This document shows positions 47,002-57,264 of a DNA stretch of 64,000 nt, piece by piece. The translations under genes and the position numbers were made by a program. Where the stretch lies: contig CAWBRU010000014.1 of NCBI GenBank assembly GCA_963791325.1, positions 62,001 through 126,000 of the forward strand, read 5' to 3'. Source of the DNA: JBEVJK01 sp963791325 (GTDB lineage: Bacteria; Pseudomonadota; Alphaproteobacteria; Rhizobiales; Rhizobiaceae). Every line of letters begins with the position of its first letter. The stretch's first letter is position 1. Under the pieces are notes generated by a model. That model worked only from the letters and a program-made list of their open reading frames with translations, was not told the DNA's origin and ran no database searches.

Positions 47002-47608
47002 TTGGAATTCGGCCCCGTAGAGACCAGCACGGGCACGCCCGAGGTAAAGGCGGCCTCCGCTCGGATGCCGCTCGACGAAGCCATCGCCAGCCTGCGAAAG
47101 GACTTCGGCCGCACCCGACTGACCCATCTCATCTCGGTCGACCCGGCCGCGCTGGGCGCCGTGCTTGGCGCTGCGCGCCCAGGACAACGACAACAAGCCC
47201 GGCCTTGCCTGGGCGGCGAACGCCCTGGTGGAGGCCTGCCACGGCGCCGCGACTGCGGCCGGCTGGTGGAATTCCCTCGGCACGGACTTGGCGGCTTTGA
47301 TGCGCGCGCCGATGACCAACTACGAGGCGCTGCTCGGCGCCGCGCTCGTTGCTCAGAAGCTGGCCCTCATCCACAGCGAAGTCAGCGAGGCCATGGAGGG
47401 CCACCGCAAGGGCCTGCAGGACGACAAGCTGCCGCACCGGTCGATGATCGAGGTTGAGCTTGCCGACGCCGTCATCCGCATTGCCGACCTTGCCGACGCG
47501 CTCCGCCTCGATCTTGGCGGCGCGATTGTCGAGAAGATGGAGTTCAACGCGCAGCGCCCCGACCACAAGCCCGAGGCGCGGGCCGCAGCTGGCGGCAAGG
47601 CCTACTGA
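47002..47608 (+). CDS. MazG-like nucleotide pyrophosphohydrolase (phage early), frameshifted
   Basis: The C-terminal part (47165-47608) is an all-alpha NTP pyrophosphohydrolase: the metal-binding acidic pattern is LIHSEVSEAMEGHRKG, then SMIEVELADAVIRIADLADA, with a terminal FNAQRPDHKPEA. It would hydrolyse (d)NTPs to monophosphates, as MazG-like phage proteins do. The N-terminal part (from a TTG at 47002, GTPEVKAASARMPLDEAIAS) is in another frame; one base near 47163 would join them. The reading NKPGLAWAANALVEACHGAA precedes the core. It ends in TGATG, overlapping the next gene. Function by family resemblance only. Confidence 0.65.
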
Positions 47609-47796
47609 TGCGCCTGCTCCACTTGGCAATCCCGATCTTCGCGGCGACCGTGACCGCCACTCTGATGGCCACGGTGGTTCCCGAGATGACCCGGGACGGG
47701 GCTCTGATGGTTGCCAGCGTCGGGTTCACTTTCGTCCTGGCTGAGATCCTGTTCGTTCGCCTTGTCGTCCGCTACCTGCTGAGGAGAGACAATTGA
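47608..47796 (+). CDS. Small phage membrane protein (62 aa)
   Basis: A 62-residue protein with two predicted transmembrane helices (about 3-25 and 35-57; LLHLAIPIFAATVTATLMAT and ASVGFTFVLAEILFVRLVV), ending RYLLRRDN. The start overlaps the preceding stop (TGATG). No family is recognised. Its place between a MazG-like and a kinase gene fits a phage early operon. Confidence 0.55.
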   Translation: MRLLHLAIPIFAATVTATLMATVVPEMTRDGALMVASVGFTFVLAEILFVRLVVRYLLRRDN

Positions 47797-47829
47797 CCGC
47801 TGAAGCCATTTACTCGCCCTGGGGAGGCA

Positions 47830-48438
47830 TTGCCGTGCCTTCCGCGCGCGCCGCGCGCGCCGTTGAACGACATTCGGCCGGCGACGTCCGGCCTCCTGAT
47901 CGGCCTGACCGGGCTGCGCAACGTTGGCAAGTCGACGGTCGCCGATCTCCTTGTTAAGGAGTTCGGCTTCGTCAAGGTGCACGCCTTCGACGGCGGAAAG
48001 TATGCGGCCCGCGAGTGGTTCCGGTATGTGACCGACGACGAGGATGTTGCGGACCGGATGGTCTTCGGCGACCTCAAGGATAGGCCGTCGCGCTACCTGC
48101 CGGGCGGCGTAGCGCCTCGGCTGTTCCTCGAACGGTTCGGGAACTTGGCGCACATGGGCGTCGAGTGGACGATGGCGATGGAGCTTGCCCGCGTCCGCCG
48201 GCTGCACCCCGTCCGGTCGGTGGTCGTCGAGTCACTCGTCTAGGAGGCGCCCTATTTCCGGGGCCAGGGCGGGCACGTGGTGCGCTTGGAGCGTCCGGGG
48301 CACGTCGGGCCGGCCGGAGACGCGAGCGACGCTGCGCAGGCGCGTGTGGCCGCGGACGTAACCATCCGCGCCACCGACCTGGACACGCTGCGCTCGCAGG
48401 CGCGCCGCATGGTCGAGCAGATGGTGGTCGGGCAGTAA
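47830..48438 (+). pseudogene. Phage-type P-loop nucleotide kinase with in-frame amber codon
   Basis: A deoxynucleoside monophosphate kinase-like protein. The P-loop is GLTGLRNVGKSTVADLLVKE, followed by FVKVHAFDGGKYAAREWFRY and the lid-like FGDLKDRPSRYLPGGVAPRL. After VVVESLV the frame meets TAG at 48241, then continues EAPYFRGQGGHVVRLERPGH and ends at TAA 48438; the second half matches the expected family C-terminus (ASDAAQARVAADVTI). A TAC or TAT (Tyr) in place of TAG would give one protein of about 200 residues. The start is probably the TTG at 47830 after GGGGAGG, but a TTG at 47793 in another frame is possible. Confidence 0.6.
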
Positions 48439-48687
48439 GGGCACCTGATAGGCTTTGACAGCGCCGGGCTTGAACAGAGGCGCCGCCCATACCACATCCA
48501 TTTTTGACGCTGGCGCCGTTCCTCCACTCCACGGTGACCAGCGCGGCGCTGGCGCGTCCGGCCCCGCCCCACCCCTCTCGGCCCGACCGGCACGCTAGCG
48601 CCACCGACTGGCTTGAACAAACAATTCCTAGCTGCTTTGTTGCGCCTTGTTCAGGCTGGCATTCGAGCTGAGCAGGAGGAAAAGTTC

Positions 48688-48894
48688 ATGGCCGACGACA
48701 AGACCAAGCACGACAAGCGCGACACCAGCCGCGTCGCCGCGGGACAGGACTACGAGGTCGACTATTTCGCGAAGCGGCACGGGCTCACCAAACAGCAAGC
48801 GGTGGACCTGATCAAGCAGCACGGCAACAACCGTGCCGCGCTCGATCGAGCCGCGCAGGATATGGGCCGGAAAGGTGGCAGTGCCGACACTTAG
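48688..48894 (+). CDS. DUF3606 domain protein
   Basis: A 68-residue protein beginning MADDKTKHDKRDTSRVAAGQ. The DUF3606 signature is present: YEVDYFAKRHGLTKQQAVDL and KQHGNNRAALDRAAQ. It is a small helical protein of unknown function common in rhizobia and often linked with stress genes. The start at 48688 has an ideal AGGAGGAAA ribosome site 8 bases upstream. It is followed 25 bp later by a strong terminator, so it is a single-gene transcript. Confidence 0.88.
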   Translation: MADDKTKHDKRDTSRVAAGQDYEVDYFAKRHGLTKQQAVDLIKQHGNNRAALDRAAQDMGRKGGSADT

Positions 48895-48918
48895 TAGCCT
48901 AGCCACCATTGGAAAGAA

Positions 48919-48948
48919 AAAGGGGCGCCGAGGCGCCCCTTTGTTTTC
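48919..48948 (+). terminator. Rho-independent terminator after the DUF3606 gene
   Basis: AAAGGGGCGCC (48919-48929) pairs with GGCGCCCCTTT (48932-48942), a near-perfect GC-rich hairpin with a tight loop, followed by TTGTTTTC. It lies 24 bp after the stop codon. The A-run on the left arm makes it usable on both strands. Confidence 0.85.
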
Positions 48949-48949
48949 T

Positions 48950-49711
48950 AGGGCGCGAAAATGTATCAGGCGCGACGGGAATACATGAGATTGATCGCAG
49001 CGTTGTTTTTGATCTTCACCCTGGCAATCTGATCAAACGAGTTTTCGGTCGGCTGAATCGATACTGCCGAAACGGAAGACCTATAAGCCAGCGGCGGCAG
49101 AATGATCAAAAGAGCTGCGGCCAAGCGCTTCAATGCTTTCAAGCCGGGGCATGCCAAAGTCTCAAACAACTTGCACCCGCGGCAAATAGAACCGCCGGGC
49201 TCGACCGCGACAAGCTTTTCGCCCATCACGATGCGGTTGGCCTGCTCGTCGTCTCCGATGACGTATGATTGCAGTCACGGTCATTTCGATTCCCCGCCTA
49301 GTTGTGGGCCACATCTCTCACTTTAAGTGTCCAATCCGGACGCGAGTACAACTCAGACCAAAGTCCATTCCGCCCGGTCCAAAGACCCCTATAACTACAG
49401 TCACGCGCGTGGAGGTGAGGTGGCTCGCTAGGTGGGGCTAGGTGTGTCATAGTGGGCTGTTGGGCTTGCTACACCGTCATACGTGGGCAGCGCTAACGCG
49501 GCGGTGGTCGGCCTTCGTGCAGTAGGCCGATCATCGCTGTTGATGCGCACTCCGTCCGAAGCCCCGCGCCCCGCTCACCCTTTGTTAAAGGCGCTCCACT
49601 GGCTTGCTAGCTGTGCTACTTTCCATAGTGAGCACATGCTGTCCCAAAAGGTCCGGTGCTCTGGGCGGCGGGCTGGTAACAAGCTGGTCCGCCGCTTTCA
49701 GCTCGGGAGGA
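48950..49711. other. Region without a convincing gene between the DUF3606 and MarR-like genes
   Basis: About 760 bp. A minus-strand open frame at 48966-49229 (87 codons, containing LKRLAAALLIILPPLAY) is not supported by a ribosome site or family resemblance. The stretch near 49380-49470 is GT-rich on the plus strand (GGAGGTGAGGTGGCTCGCTA). No RNA gene or repeat was recognised. Confidence 0.35.
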
Positions 49712-50110
49712 CTACCGCGCGATAGTGTCATCCAGCTTGGCTGGTTCCCGCGCGGCGGCGCTTACAAGCTCCAGCATCGCGTCATAGAACTCCTGCGTCT
49801 CCTTCCGATCTGACCCCGCCGGCAAGAAGCTGACCGCCCGCTTTCCTATGCGGCCCGTGCGCACGTAACCGCGTCCCCCCAGTTCATCCAAGTGCCGCAC
49901 CACGCTGCTGCGCGGAATTCCCGTTCGCTCGGCTATGGTCGATTGATCGGGCGCGCGACCACTTATTTGCTCCGCCCGGATTGTCATGATCACGAGCGCC
50001 CTTTCGTAGGGAATATCTCCGTACCGGGTCTTGTAAGCGGCATGCGCGTCAACAAGCAGGTCGGCGAGTATCTTCCGCTTCTGTTGCTCTTTCTTGCTGC
50101 TCGTGGGCAA
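49712..50110 (-). CDS. MarR/winged-helix type transcriptional regulator (132 aa)
   Basis: A 132-residue DNA-binding protein. Helix 1 (KRKILADLLVDAHAAYKTRY) is followed by a winged helix-turn-helix (PDQSTIAERTGIPRSSVVRH, wing GRGYVRTGRIGKRAVSFLP), as in MarR-like regulators, and a C-terminal helix. It would bind DNA as a dimer and respond to a small ligand. The start is a TTG at 50110 with AAAGGAG at 8 bases. No clear target gene is adjacent; the promoter lies in an AT-rich patch near 50115-50140. It may regulate itself. Confidence 0.7.
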   Translation of the reverse strand: MPTSSKKEQQKRKILADLLVDAHAAYKTRYGDIPYERALVIMTIRAEQISGRAPDQSTIAERTGIPRSSVVRHLDELGGRGYVRTGRIGKRAVSFLPAGSDRKETQEFYDAMLELVSAAAREPAKLDDTIAR

Positions 50111-50134
50111 ACCCGATCTCCTTTTTGTTATTGT

Positions 50135-50450
50135 TTAGAGACGATGACCCCCGTAGAGCTGTGACAGCCCTGCGGGGAAATGAATTCGCCAGAACGGATT
50201 GGGTATTGAGTCCAGCATCCGACTATGGGCCGCCAAATCGGCACACGTAAGCCGCGGCGCGAGCAGGCGCGATAGGGGCCGACGGCTGCCACCAAATCCT
50301 CGCGCGCGTCTAGCTCTAGGGTTGCCTGCGCTACGACAAGCTCGACGTAGACGGCGGCAAGCAGCTGGGCGTCAACCAAGGCGCCGTGCTTGGTCCGGGC
50401 CGTCCGATCGACCCGGTAGCAATTGCAGAGCGGCAGTTGAGCAGTGCACC
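50135..50450 (-). pseudogene. dnaQ: Remnant of DNA polymerase III epsilon subunit (dnaQ) C-terminus
   Basis: The minus strand reads LCNCYRVDRTARTKHGALVD followed by AQLLAAVYVEL, which is the conserved C-terminal part of the DnaQ exonuclease domain (L..LC.RFGVD...RTKHGAL.DA.LLA.VYLEL). After a frame change near 50285 it continues LAPRLTCADLAAHSRMLDSI, then PNPFWR, resembling the DnaQ polymerase-binding tail, to a stop at 50135. The N-terminal catalytic part is missing, so this is a truncated, non-functional copy. It suggests a past insertion or deletion here. Confidence 0.55.
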
Positions 50451-50995
50451 ACGTCGTTGGCGCTACCGTAGATTGAAGCCAAACACATACGGCTTGGAAT
50501 TCTCACAACTCTGAGGCTAGATTGCCTCGGAGGGGCGATGAGAGGTGTGGACGTGAAATACGTCACGGCCGCTATTACTCTTATCGATGTGGCCAACCTA
50601 CCTGCCAGTTCTCTTGCAGAGAATGCATCGCAGGAGAAATGCACATGCGATGCCCAACCTTCGACACCTCAAGATAACGGCGCATATGTTGAAAACGCGA
50701 CCGCTTGCTGGTCCTCAATCGACGCGCAGAGATAGTGGTGCAATATTTCTGTCCAGTCCATAGAGGGCGATGCCAACCACGACGCCATAATAAATTGACG
50801 GCCTACGATGCGTTATCATCCGTCACGGCGCAAAGACTGATGACGAAAGGTGTACGGTGAGGCGCTCTCAGGACGGCGTGACGGAGTTCATCTGGCCTTC
50901 GGGCTTTTCGTAATACCCGTGGCGGCTCGACATGGGCAATGAGGTTGATTTGGACGTTGTTTTAGCGTTAGGAGGAGAGCGGAAGGCTTCGCCGA
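50451..50995. other. Region without a convincing gene
   Basis: About 540 bp with only short open frames. A 65-codon frame at 50538-50735 (MRGVDVKYVTAAITLIDVAN) has no family resemblance. GC content falls below that of the flanks, as in old insertion sites. Nothing else was seen. Confidence 0.3.
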
Positions 50996-51452
50996 GTGAA
51001 GGTTTGTGTGGCCATCGTAGCGATGGCGAGTTCGCCCGCTCATGCAAGGCAGGTAATTCTCTGCAAGACCAAGGGCCACGCGGACGTTGTGATCACGCTC
51101 GAGGCTCAGAAGATTCTGGGTCATACCGTCGACTGCATCTCAGGCGAGTTCATATCGGACCTGACCCCACGTTCGCCCGATGGAGGATTTGGGCTGTCTG
51201 CCCGGACCGGTTCAGTTTCCCTGGTTGAAATAGTAGATCGGGTGGCAGGAGTATGCAGATCACTTAGGCGGCGTGACAGGTCATTTTACTACTAGCTCAT
51301 AGATCCATTTCTCGGGTGGCTTCAATAGCCCTGATAAAGGGCTTGAGGAGCAGTGGACCTTCTCCACTAGCCGCTTAAATGGGCGAGCAGCTCTGAAGGT
51401 TTCCGGCAAACCGAGTGTTCGCTATACCTGCAAGAAGGCATCGCAACTGTTC
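50996..51452 (+). pseudogene. Possible degraded gene for a secreted small protein
   Basis: From a GTG at 50996 the frame reads KVCVAIVAMASSPAHARQVI, a signal-peptide-like start, then LCKTKGHADVVITLEAQKIL and GHTVDCISGEFISDLTP. After a break the third frame gives PDKGLEEQWTFSTSRLNGRA, LKVSGKPSVRYTCKKASQLF and a stop at 51452. Together they could be a periplasmic protein of about 140 residues with three cysteines. At least two interruptions are needed, so this is uncertain. A similar secreted gene follows at 51586. Confidence 0.3.
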
Positions 51453-51585
51453 TAGTCTTTCGGTTGGCAGTGGCCATTCATTTTCTAGTACTGCAACTGG
51501 TAGCGGTTGTGTTCATAGCGTTGCGCAAAAAAAGGGATCAAAAGTACATCTAGGGCCATTCGCTGGTTTGAAAGGTGTCAGAGAA

Positions 51586-51789
51586 ATGAAGATGATTTTG
51601 ATTGCCGCCATGCTCGCTACCCTGTCCATCCCAGCCTTTGCATACACTTGTACGCATGACGTCGGCTTGGACAACGGCAACAAGGTCACTTGCGAGCAGG
51701 CACAGGCTGATTTGCGGAATGGTATGACCAAGCTCGACCGCGACCACGATGCTACGCTTGTGACAGGCAGTGCGGCGATTGACGAGTAA
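51586..51789 (+). CDS. Small secreted protein with two cysteines (67 aa)
   Basis: A 67-residue protein with a clear signal peptide (MKMILIAAMLATLSIPAFA, cleavage before YTC). The mature part YTCTHDVGLDNGNKVTCEQA, then QADLRNGMTKLDRDHD, has two Cys in a likely disulfide. The upstream GTGTCAGAGAAATG gives a weak ribosome site. No family is recognised. The neighbouring frame from 51770 (TSKLVLPLAAAVVASTTHAA) is another signal-peptide-like start overlapping its end. Confidence 0.5.
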   Translation: MKMILIAAMLATLSIPAFAYTCTHDVGLDNGNKVTCEQAQADLRNGMTKLDRDHDATLVTGSAAIDE

Positions 51790-52340
51790 GCTCGTCCTGC
51801 CCCTGGCGGCGGCAGTGGTCGCCAGTACTACCCATGCCGCCATCCCTGAACATTGTGGACGCCGACAGGCAGGACATCGACGGGCAATGGGGTACGGATT
51901 GCCAACATTGACACGCGGAAATCTGGCCTGGGCAATACCGCTGCAGAGAGGAGAGCGAGCCCTTCGAGAATTCACGTCAGGGGATGTCCAAGCCGACGGG
52001 ATCCGCCGCGCGCTCCGGCGCGGACATCGCTAATGCACACACCACAGACAGATTTGCACCGATATTGTTGAAAGTCCCACGTACGATTGAGCAAGCGTTG
52101 GCGACGAATCGCATTTCATGGCAGGGCTTTACCCGAAATCATGATTCAGGAGCGGGCTTCCTGAGGGAACAATATTCCACGCAAACGTCCTCTTCGGGTT
52201 AGGCGCGGACTTTTTCAACAATATCCGCCACTATCGCTCGTTTGCATTTTCCTTCACTAAGGTCGGCTCAGCGGGCCACTACCGGAGGTTCAGGAGTCCC
52301 GGTTCATTTCGCTGCTGGCAAGGTTGCTTCCAATGCCGGC
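51790..52340. other. Region after the secreted gene, only a signal-peptide-like fragment
   Basis: From the GTG at 51770 a frame begins RRLTSKLVLPLAAAVVASTT, HAAIP, then changes frame to LNIVDADRQDIDGQWGTDCQ before a stop near 51910, which could be one small secreted protein with an indel. The remaining 430 bp has no recognisable coding sequence. It separates the secreted genes from the 3' end of the convergent cyclase/WD40 gene. Confidence 0.3.
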
Positions 52341-55300
52341 CTAGCTCGGGCAGTCCTGTTGGCCATCTTCGATAGGCAGAAAGAAGCGCCTGCGCTCGCA
52401 AGGGGTCAGTTCTCGGCGCACATATTTTTGAGCATAGACAATGAGATCCCGAGGCGACGGGAACACGCGGATCAGCTGCACGCTGTCCCCGCCTGAGACA
52501 ATCGCAACCTGTGTGCCGTCTGAGTTGAATGCGGCTCGCGTGAGCGCCGGCATGATCGTGCCAGCGTCATGCTGACCTACAAGGAGCGCAATCGGCCGAC
52601 CAGTGCGCGCAGACCAGAGCCATACTGACCGCTCACGATACGACGATGTCACCACATACAAACCGTTGGGACTTAGCGCGACGTTGTCGACGCTGCGGCT
52701 GCCCCCTAAGAACAGACCTCTCCCTCCCGTCCTTGACGCTCCATATACGAACTGTTCCGTCTCGTGAGGCAGTTGCTAATGATCCGCCATCGTTGCTGAA
52801 CGCGACGTCGGCAACTGACCCGACGTGGCCCTTCATCGTGACGGTAAATCTCCCTTTTTCGATTGACCAGATTTGCGCCGCTCCGCCAGAATGAACCGAT
52901 AGCGATCAAGCGGCCATCGGGACTGAAAGACTCGGCGCTGATACGGATCTCGGGTCCTGGGAGACCTCTGATCTCAGTGCCGTCTGTCTTCCAAAGCCGA
53001 GCTGTATTGTCGTTTAACATCGCAAGCAACAGCTTGCCATCCGGGCTGAACAGGGCGTCCCGCAAATCGGCCTCTGTTTCAAATACGGTCGTGGCAGCGC
53101 CGCTTGAGGCATCCCATAGCCGCACCGTTCCATCGACCGAGGCGGACGCCAGGAACGAGCCGTCTGAGCTGAACTGGATCTGGGCAACCTTGGGACCATG
53201 TCCCTCCAGCGGAGCCGCCTCGCGACCGCTCTGGGCGTCCCACAGCCGAACAACGCCGTCGTGGGACGTCGTCGCGAGACGGCGGCCATCAGGGCTGAAT
53301 GTCGCAAGCTGAAGCAGCCCGCCGGTGCTGGGCGCAAGTGTCGAAACCTCGATACCACGTCTAGCATCCCAGACATGCGCGACGACACCGTCTCCCGTCG
53401 TGATGCGCGCTCCATCAGGACTAAACATAGCGAATTTGGGTGAGCGTTTGTGACGCAGCGTGGTTGTGAGCACACCGTCGACGTCCCAGAGACGCGCGGT
53501 TCCGTCGTGGGATGTCGTGAGAACGCGACGGCCGTCGGTGCTGAAGTCAACGTGCTCGATCAGCGCTGTGTGCCCGTGGAGGATCGAAATCTGCGAGCCG
53601 CTCTCGACGTCCCATATACGCGCAATACCGCTCACCGACCCGCTGACGAAGAGTTCGTCGTCGGGGCTGAACGCGCCATTGACATCGAGGTACTGATAGG
53701 AAATTCCCGCTGCATCGACCTTCGGCCGAGTTTCGTTGCCGAGCACATGCGAGTAACTCGCCTGTCTTTGCCTTCCAGAGGCGGGCGGACCCGTCGACGG
53801 CAACGACTGCGACAATGCGACCGTCGTGACTGAACGTCCCCTGCTGGCCTTGGGCTGAAGATCCGCTAAAGGCAGTAATTTCTGCCATACTCGGCAGGCT
53901 CCACAGACGGGATGCGCCGGTCCAAGGAACCGTAAGAAGCTGGCTTCCGTCAGGACTGAAATCTATGTCTGCAATATGGTCAGGGTTGACCCACGTGCCG
54001 ATCGGAGCACCATCGGCTGCATTCCAGATTTGCACGTTATTTCCTCGACCGGTAGCAATAATTTTGTCGTCCGGGCTCACCGCCAGAACGGTAGGGTGCA
54101 CCCAATCGGCTCCTGGCAACTTGGCGATCTTGGAGCCGTCCTTGGCGTTCCAAATTGTTGGCGCGGCATACTCCGAAGCCGTAAAGATGCGCGTTCCGTC
54201 GTGGCTGAAAATCGCTGCGTGGACGTCACCGGTCTGATTGAGGACGTAAAGTTGCTTGCCGGTCGCCGTCGTCCCAAACCCCTGCTGTGCCATCGACCGA
54301 GCCGGTAAGGATTTGACTTCCGTCCGGGCTGAACACTGCTCTCTTCAGCACGCCCTTATGGCCCTTGAGGATCGCAAGCGCTTTTCCGTCCCGGGCGTTC
54401 CACACACGCGCAGTCTGATCGAACGAAGATGTAACGACCAGCTCTCCATCCGCACTGAAAGCGCCGTGAGTTACGGGACCTTGATGGCCAAGGACAGCTA
54501 TTTCCTGATACTTGGACAGAGCGCTGAACAGAGCTGCCTCGGCCTCGGTCGTATAGGGTCGATCGGACGCTTGCCCGTCCTTGGGGAGGGCCTCCAAGGC
54601 CAAAAGGATCGCAAGTTGGCTGTCCCCAGCGGACGACAGTTGCATCGAGATTGACGAGAGAGACAGTGCCTGGTTGCGCAGCGCGAGGTCTCTCGCCACT
54701 ATGGCCTCCCGGGCATTCTCGTCGGCGCGTTCGGCCTGAAGTCTGGCCTCATGCTGTCCCCAGAATCCGGCGATCGCGCCGGCGCCTGCCAAGACCGCCA
54801 ATGCAGTGGCGACCAGAGCCGCGTAACGGGTGCGGCGCGCAAGCCGTGTCGCCGCTTCCGCCACCAGGCTGCGGCGTTCTGCTTCGCGTTCAAGGCGTTC
54901 GCGCTTGGTCGCCTCTTCAGCCTCTATGCGCCCGCGATCGGCCTGTCGCTCCTTCTCCGCAACTGCCTTCTGGGCTGATGACGACGCCTCGATGTAGCCG
55001 ACGATCTGATCGTCGACTTCCTCGCGCCTCGACAGCAGCAATTCCTCGGCTTCGGCGAGACGCTTTCCCGCGGGAAGAAGAAGGTCCGGGTTCTTGTTCT
55101 CAGAATACCAACGGCGAGCATCCGTCCGAATCCGCGCGCGCGTCTCGAGGAAATCCCGGTTCGCGTTGACGATGTCTCTTGCACGCGGCCAGCGGCGCAA
55201 CAGTGACTCGTGTGCCACGCGGACGATGGCCTGGCCGTCGATGTTCTCGTCGCTGACTAGAAGCCGAGCCCCGATCAGCGCGTCGACAAGAGCGGATTTT

Positions 55301-56899
55301 GCGGGCGTTCCGGCTACGTCGGCCAGCGAGGCCGGGCTTGCGGTGACGGCATCCTCGCCCAACCGCACTGTCGTGAGCGCACGTAGCACAGCCGGCAGTG
55401 CCTCCTGAACCTGGGGCGGGAGCGAGTTGACGACCTCGTCGGCGCGTCGCGCGATCGCGCCTTCAAGGCCACCCAGCGCCCGATAGGCTGCAAAGGTCAG
55501 CAGCCGACGGTCTCTGCCGGCCTCGTAGAGGGCGTCGAGAACGAATTCGAGAAGTGGCAGCGATCCAGGGTCGGCCATCGCCGCCGCTTGCAGCACATCC
55601 TCTAGCCGGCCCTGATCGGCTGTCTCCTCGAAGCGAAGTCCGGCAGCGCGTGCCGGCTCACGGATGATCTGTGCAATCTCTGGCCCGGTCGGAGGCAGAA
55701 GCTCATAGCTGCTTAGGCCGTCCTTCAACGCCGAAAAGCCAGGGACTTCACCGCAGCGGTGAAAGAAATCCGCCCGGATCGTTCCGATCACCCAGACGAG
55801 GCCGCTGGCAGCAAAGGTCTGAAGGAGCCGCACCAATGCTTCGCGCGACGCCGGGTCTGTCTCCGTAGTGAACAGCTCCTCCATCTGGTCCAGGGCGAGC
55901 GCCAAGCGAGCCTGCGACGGGGCCGAGCCCACCGCGATTGCTGCTTTGCCAAGCGCCGCGCGGATCAGATGCCATTGCACGGTCGGGTGAGGCGCGAAGC
56001 AGGTCCACCAACTCAGCCATAGTTCTTTTCTGAACTAAGTTCTGGCAAGGCATCTTCGCGCGACAACGCGGCGGCCAACGAGACGATCGCATCGGACCCC
56101 TCAGACGGTCGAAACAGGCAGCGGCGCCAGAGCGTGATGCCAGCCACGGCACCGGGTTCGCGTGATCGCTGGGAGCAGTCCGGCGCGCAGCAGCGAGGAT
56201 TTACCCGAACCGCTTCGTGCCGTAGATCAGCAAGAACGCTTTGTCGTTGGCCGCCAATTGCTCAAGCCGCTGCGAGCAGGCGGCGATGGCGCTTGCGCGG
56301 CCGAAGAAGATGTCAGCATGTTCGAACTCGAAGACGTCAAGACCGCGGAAAGGCGACTTGATCTGTTCCTCCGAAATGAGCGGCACACGATAGGCGCGCA
56401 CCGGCCGCGCGATATTCTTCATTCTGTGCTCGCCCAGATCCAGAAAATCGAGCGACAACCGATCGCGGACCTGAGCGTGGATCGCTTCGGAGATGCAGAT
56501 TCCGCCTGGGGCTGACATCGACTCCAAACGCGCGGCTATGTTGACGCCGTCGCCCATGAGATTGTCGCCGTCGACGACGACATCACCCAGGTTGATGCCG
56601 ATGCGAAATCGCATGCGGCTCGCCTCGGGTAAATCGGCGTTCCGCTTGCCGAGCTCCAGCTGAATCTCGGTGGCGCACCGAACCGCTTCGACGGGACTCG
56701 CGAACTCCGCGATCACACTATCGCCTGCGCTGCCGAAGATGCGCCCGGCGTGGTGCGCAATCAGGCCGTCAATGACCGCGCGGTATGCCTTGAGCGTGGC
56801 AAGCGTCGTCTCCTCGTCCTTGCCCATGAGTCGGCTGTAGCCGACTACATCGGCCGCAAGGATGGCAGCAATCCTGCGCTGAAGGCGATCCACGGCCAT
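52341..56899 (-). pseudogene. Adenylate cyclase - STAND NTPase - transmembrane - WD40 protein, broken by several single-base shifts
   Basis: One gene of about 1500 residues can be stitched over 4.5 kb. N-terminus: class III nucleotide cyclase (RRIAAILAADVVGYSRLMGK, GSAGDSVIAEF for metal, GDGVNIAARLES for purine and transition state), all key residues present. Then an nSTAND NTPase: removing one A from ACGAAGCGG restores the P-loop GTSGSGKSSLLRAGLLPAI; Walker B ALALDQMEELFTT; EGAIARRADEVVNSLPPQVQ. A transmembrane helix (YAALVATALAVLAGAGAIAG) and about twelve WD40 repeats (VWNARDGKALAILKGHKG) follow. The C-terminus YVRRELTPCERRRFFLP is a known ending. Breaks near 56215, 56175, 56030, 55985, 54290, 53760, 52870 and 52680 interrupt it. 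It would be a membrane-tethered switch making cAMP/cGMP on signal. Confidence 0.75.
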
Positions 56900-56935
56900 G
56901 CCCGCTTCCGCTGCATGTACTCGCGCACCTTACGC

Positions 56936-57264
56936 CTAGGAGCCGCGGATGGGGAGCGTTAATGAGCGGCTTTCCATACCCCAATATGGGTCAAGGGGAC
57001 GGCTGAGGATGCCCGCTTCGCGCCGATGTTGTTGAAGAAGTCGCCTGGCGGCGGCGGCGGTCGGTTGCTTTGCGATTGCGGTCGAGCGGAGGCCGAGGGC
57101 TCTCACGCCGGTTTGAGGGTGGGTATCGGGATGAAGCTTGGCAAGTTTGCGGAGGTTCTGGGCTGCGGCTGCGAGGTGGAACTCATCGCGCGCGCCGTTG
57201 GGACCTCTCAATCGCAGACGATCGAGCTTCAGGATGCGTTTGAGATGCGCGAACAGCATCTCTA
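56936..57264 (-). pseudogene. Transposase C-terminal fragment (IS1182-like/DDE)
   Basis: The minus strand reads ARRAVEMLFAHLKRILKLDR, LRLRGPNGARDEFHLAAAAQ, NLRKLAKL: the conserved DDE-transposase C-terminus with the catalytic Glu in VEMLFAHLKR and the typical LAAAAQNLRKLAKL end. The rest of the transposase is absent. It adjoins the truncated sulfatase gene directly, so the IS inserted into (or recombined with) that gene. The 3' part from about 57030 on is probably IS end sequence. Confidence 0.65.

Noticed and set aside
48966..49229. 87-codon minus-strand ORF with a hydrophobic stretch
   Set aside because: Poor start context and atypical codon use; not supported.
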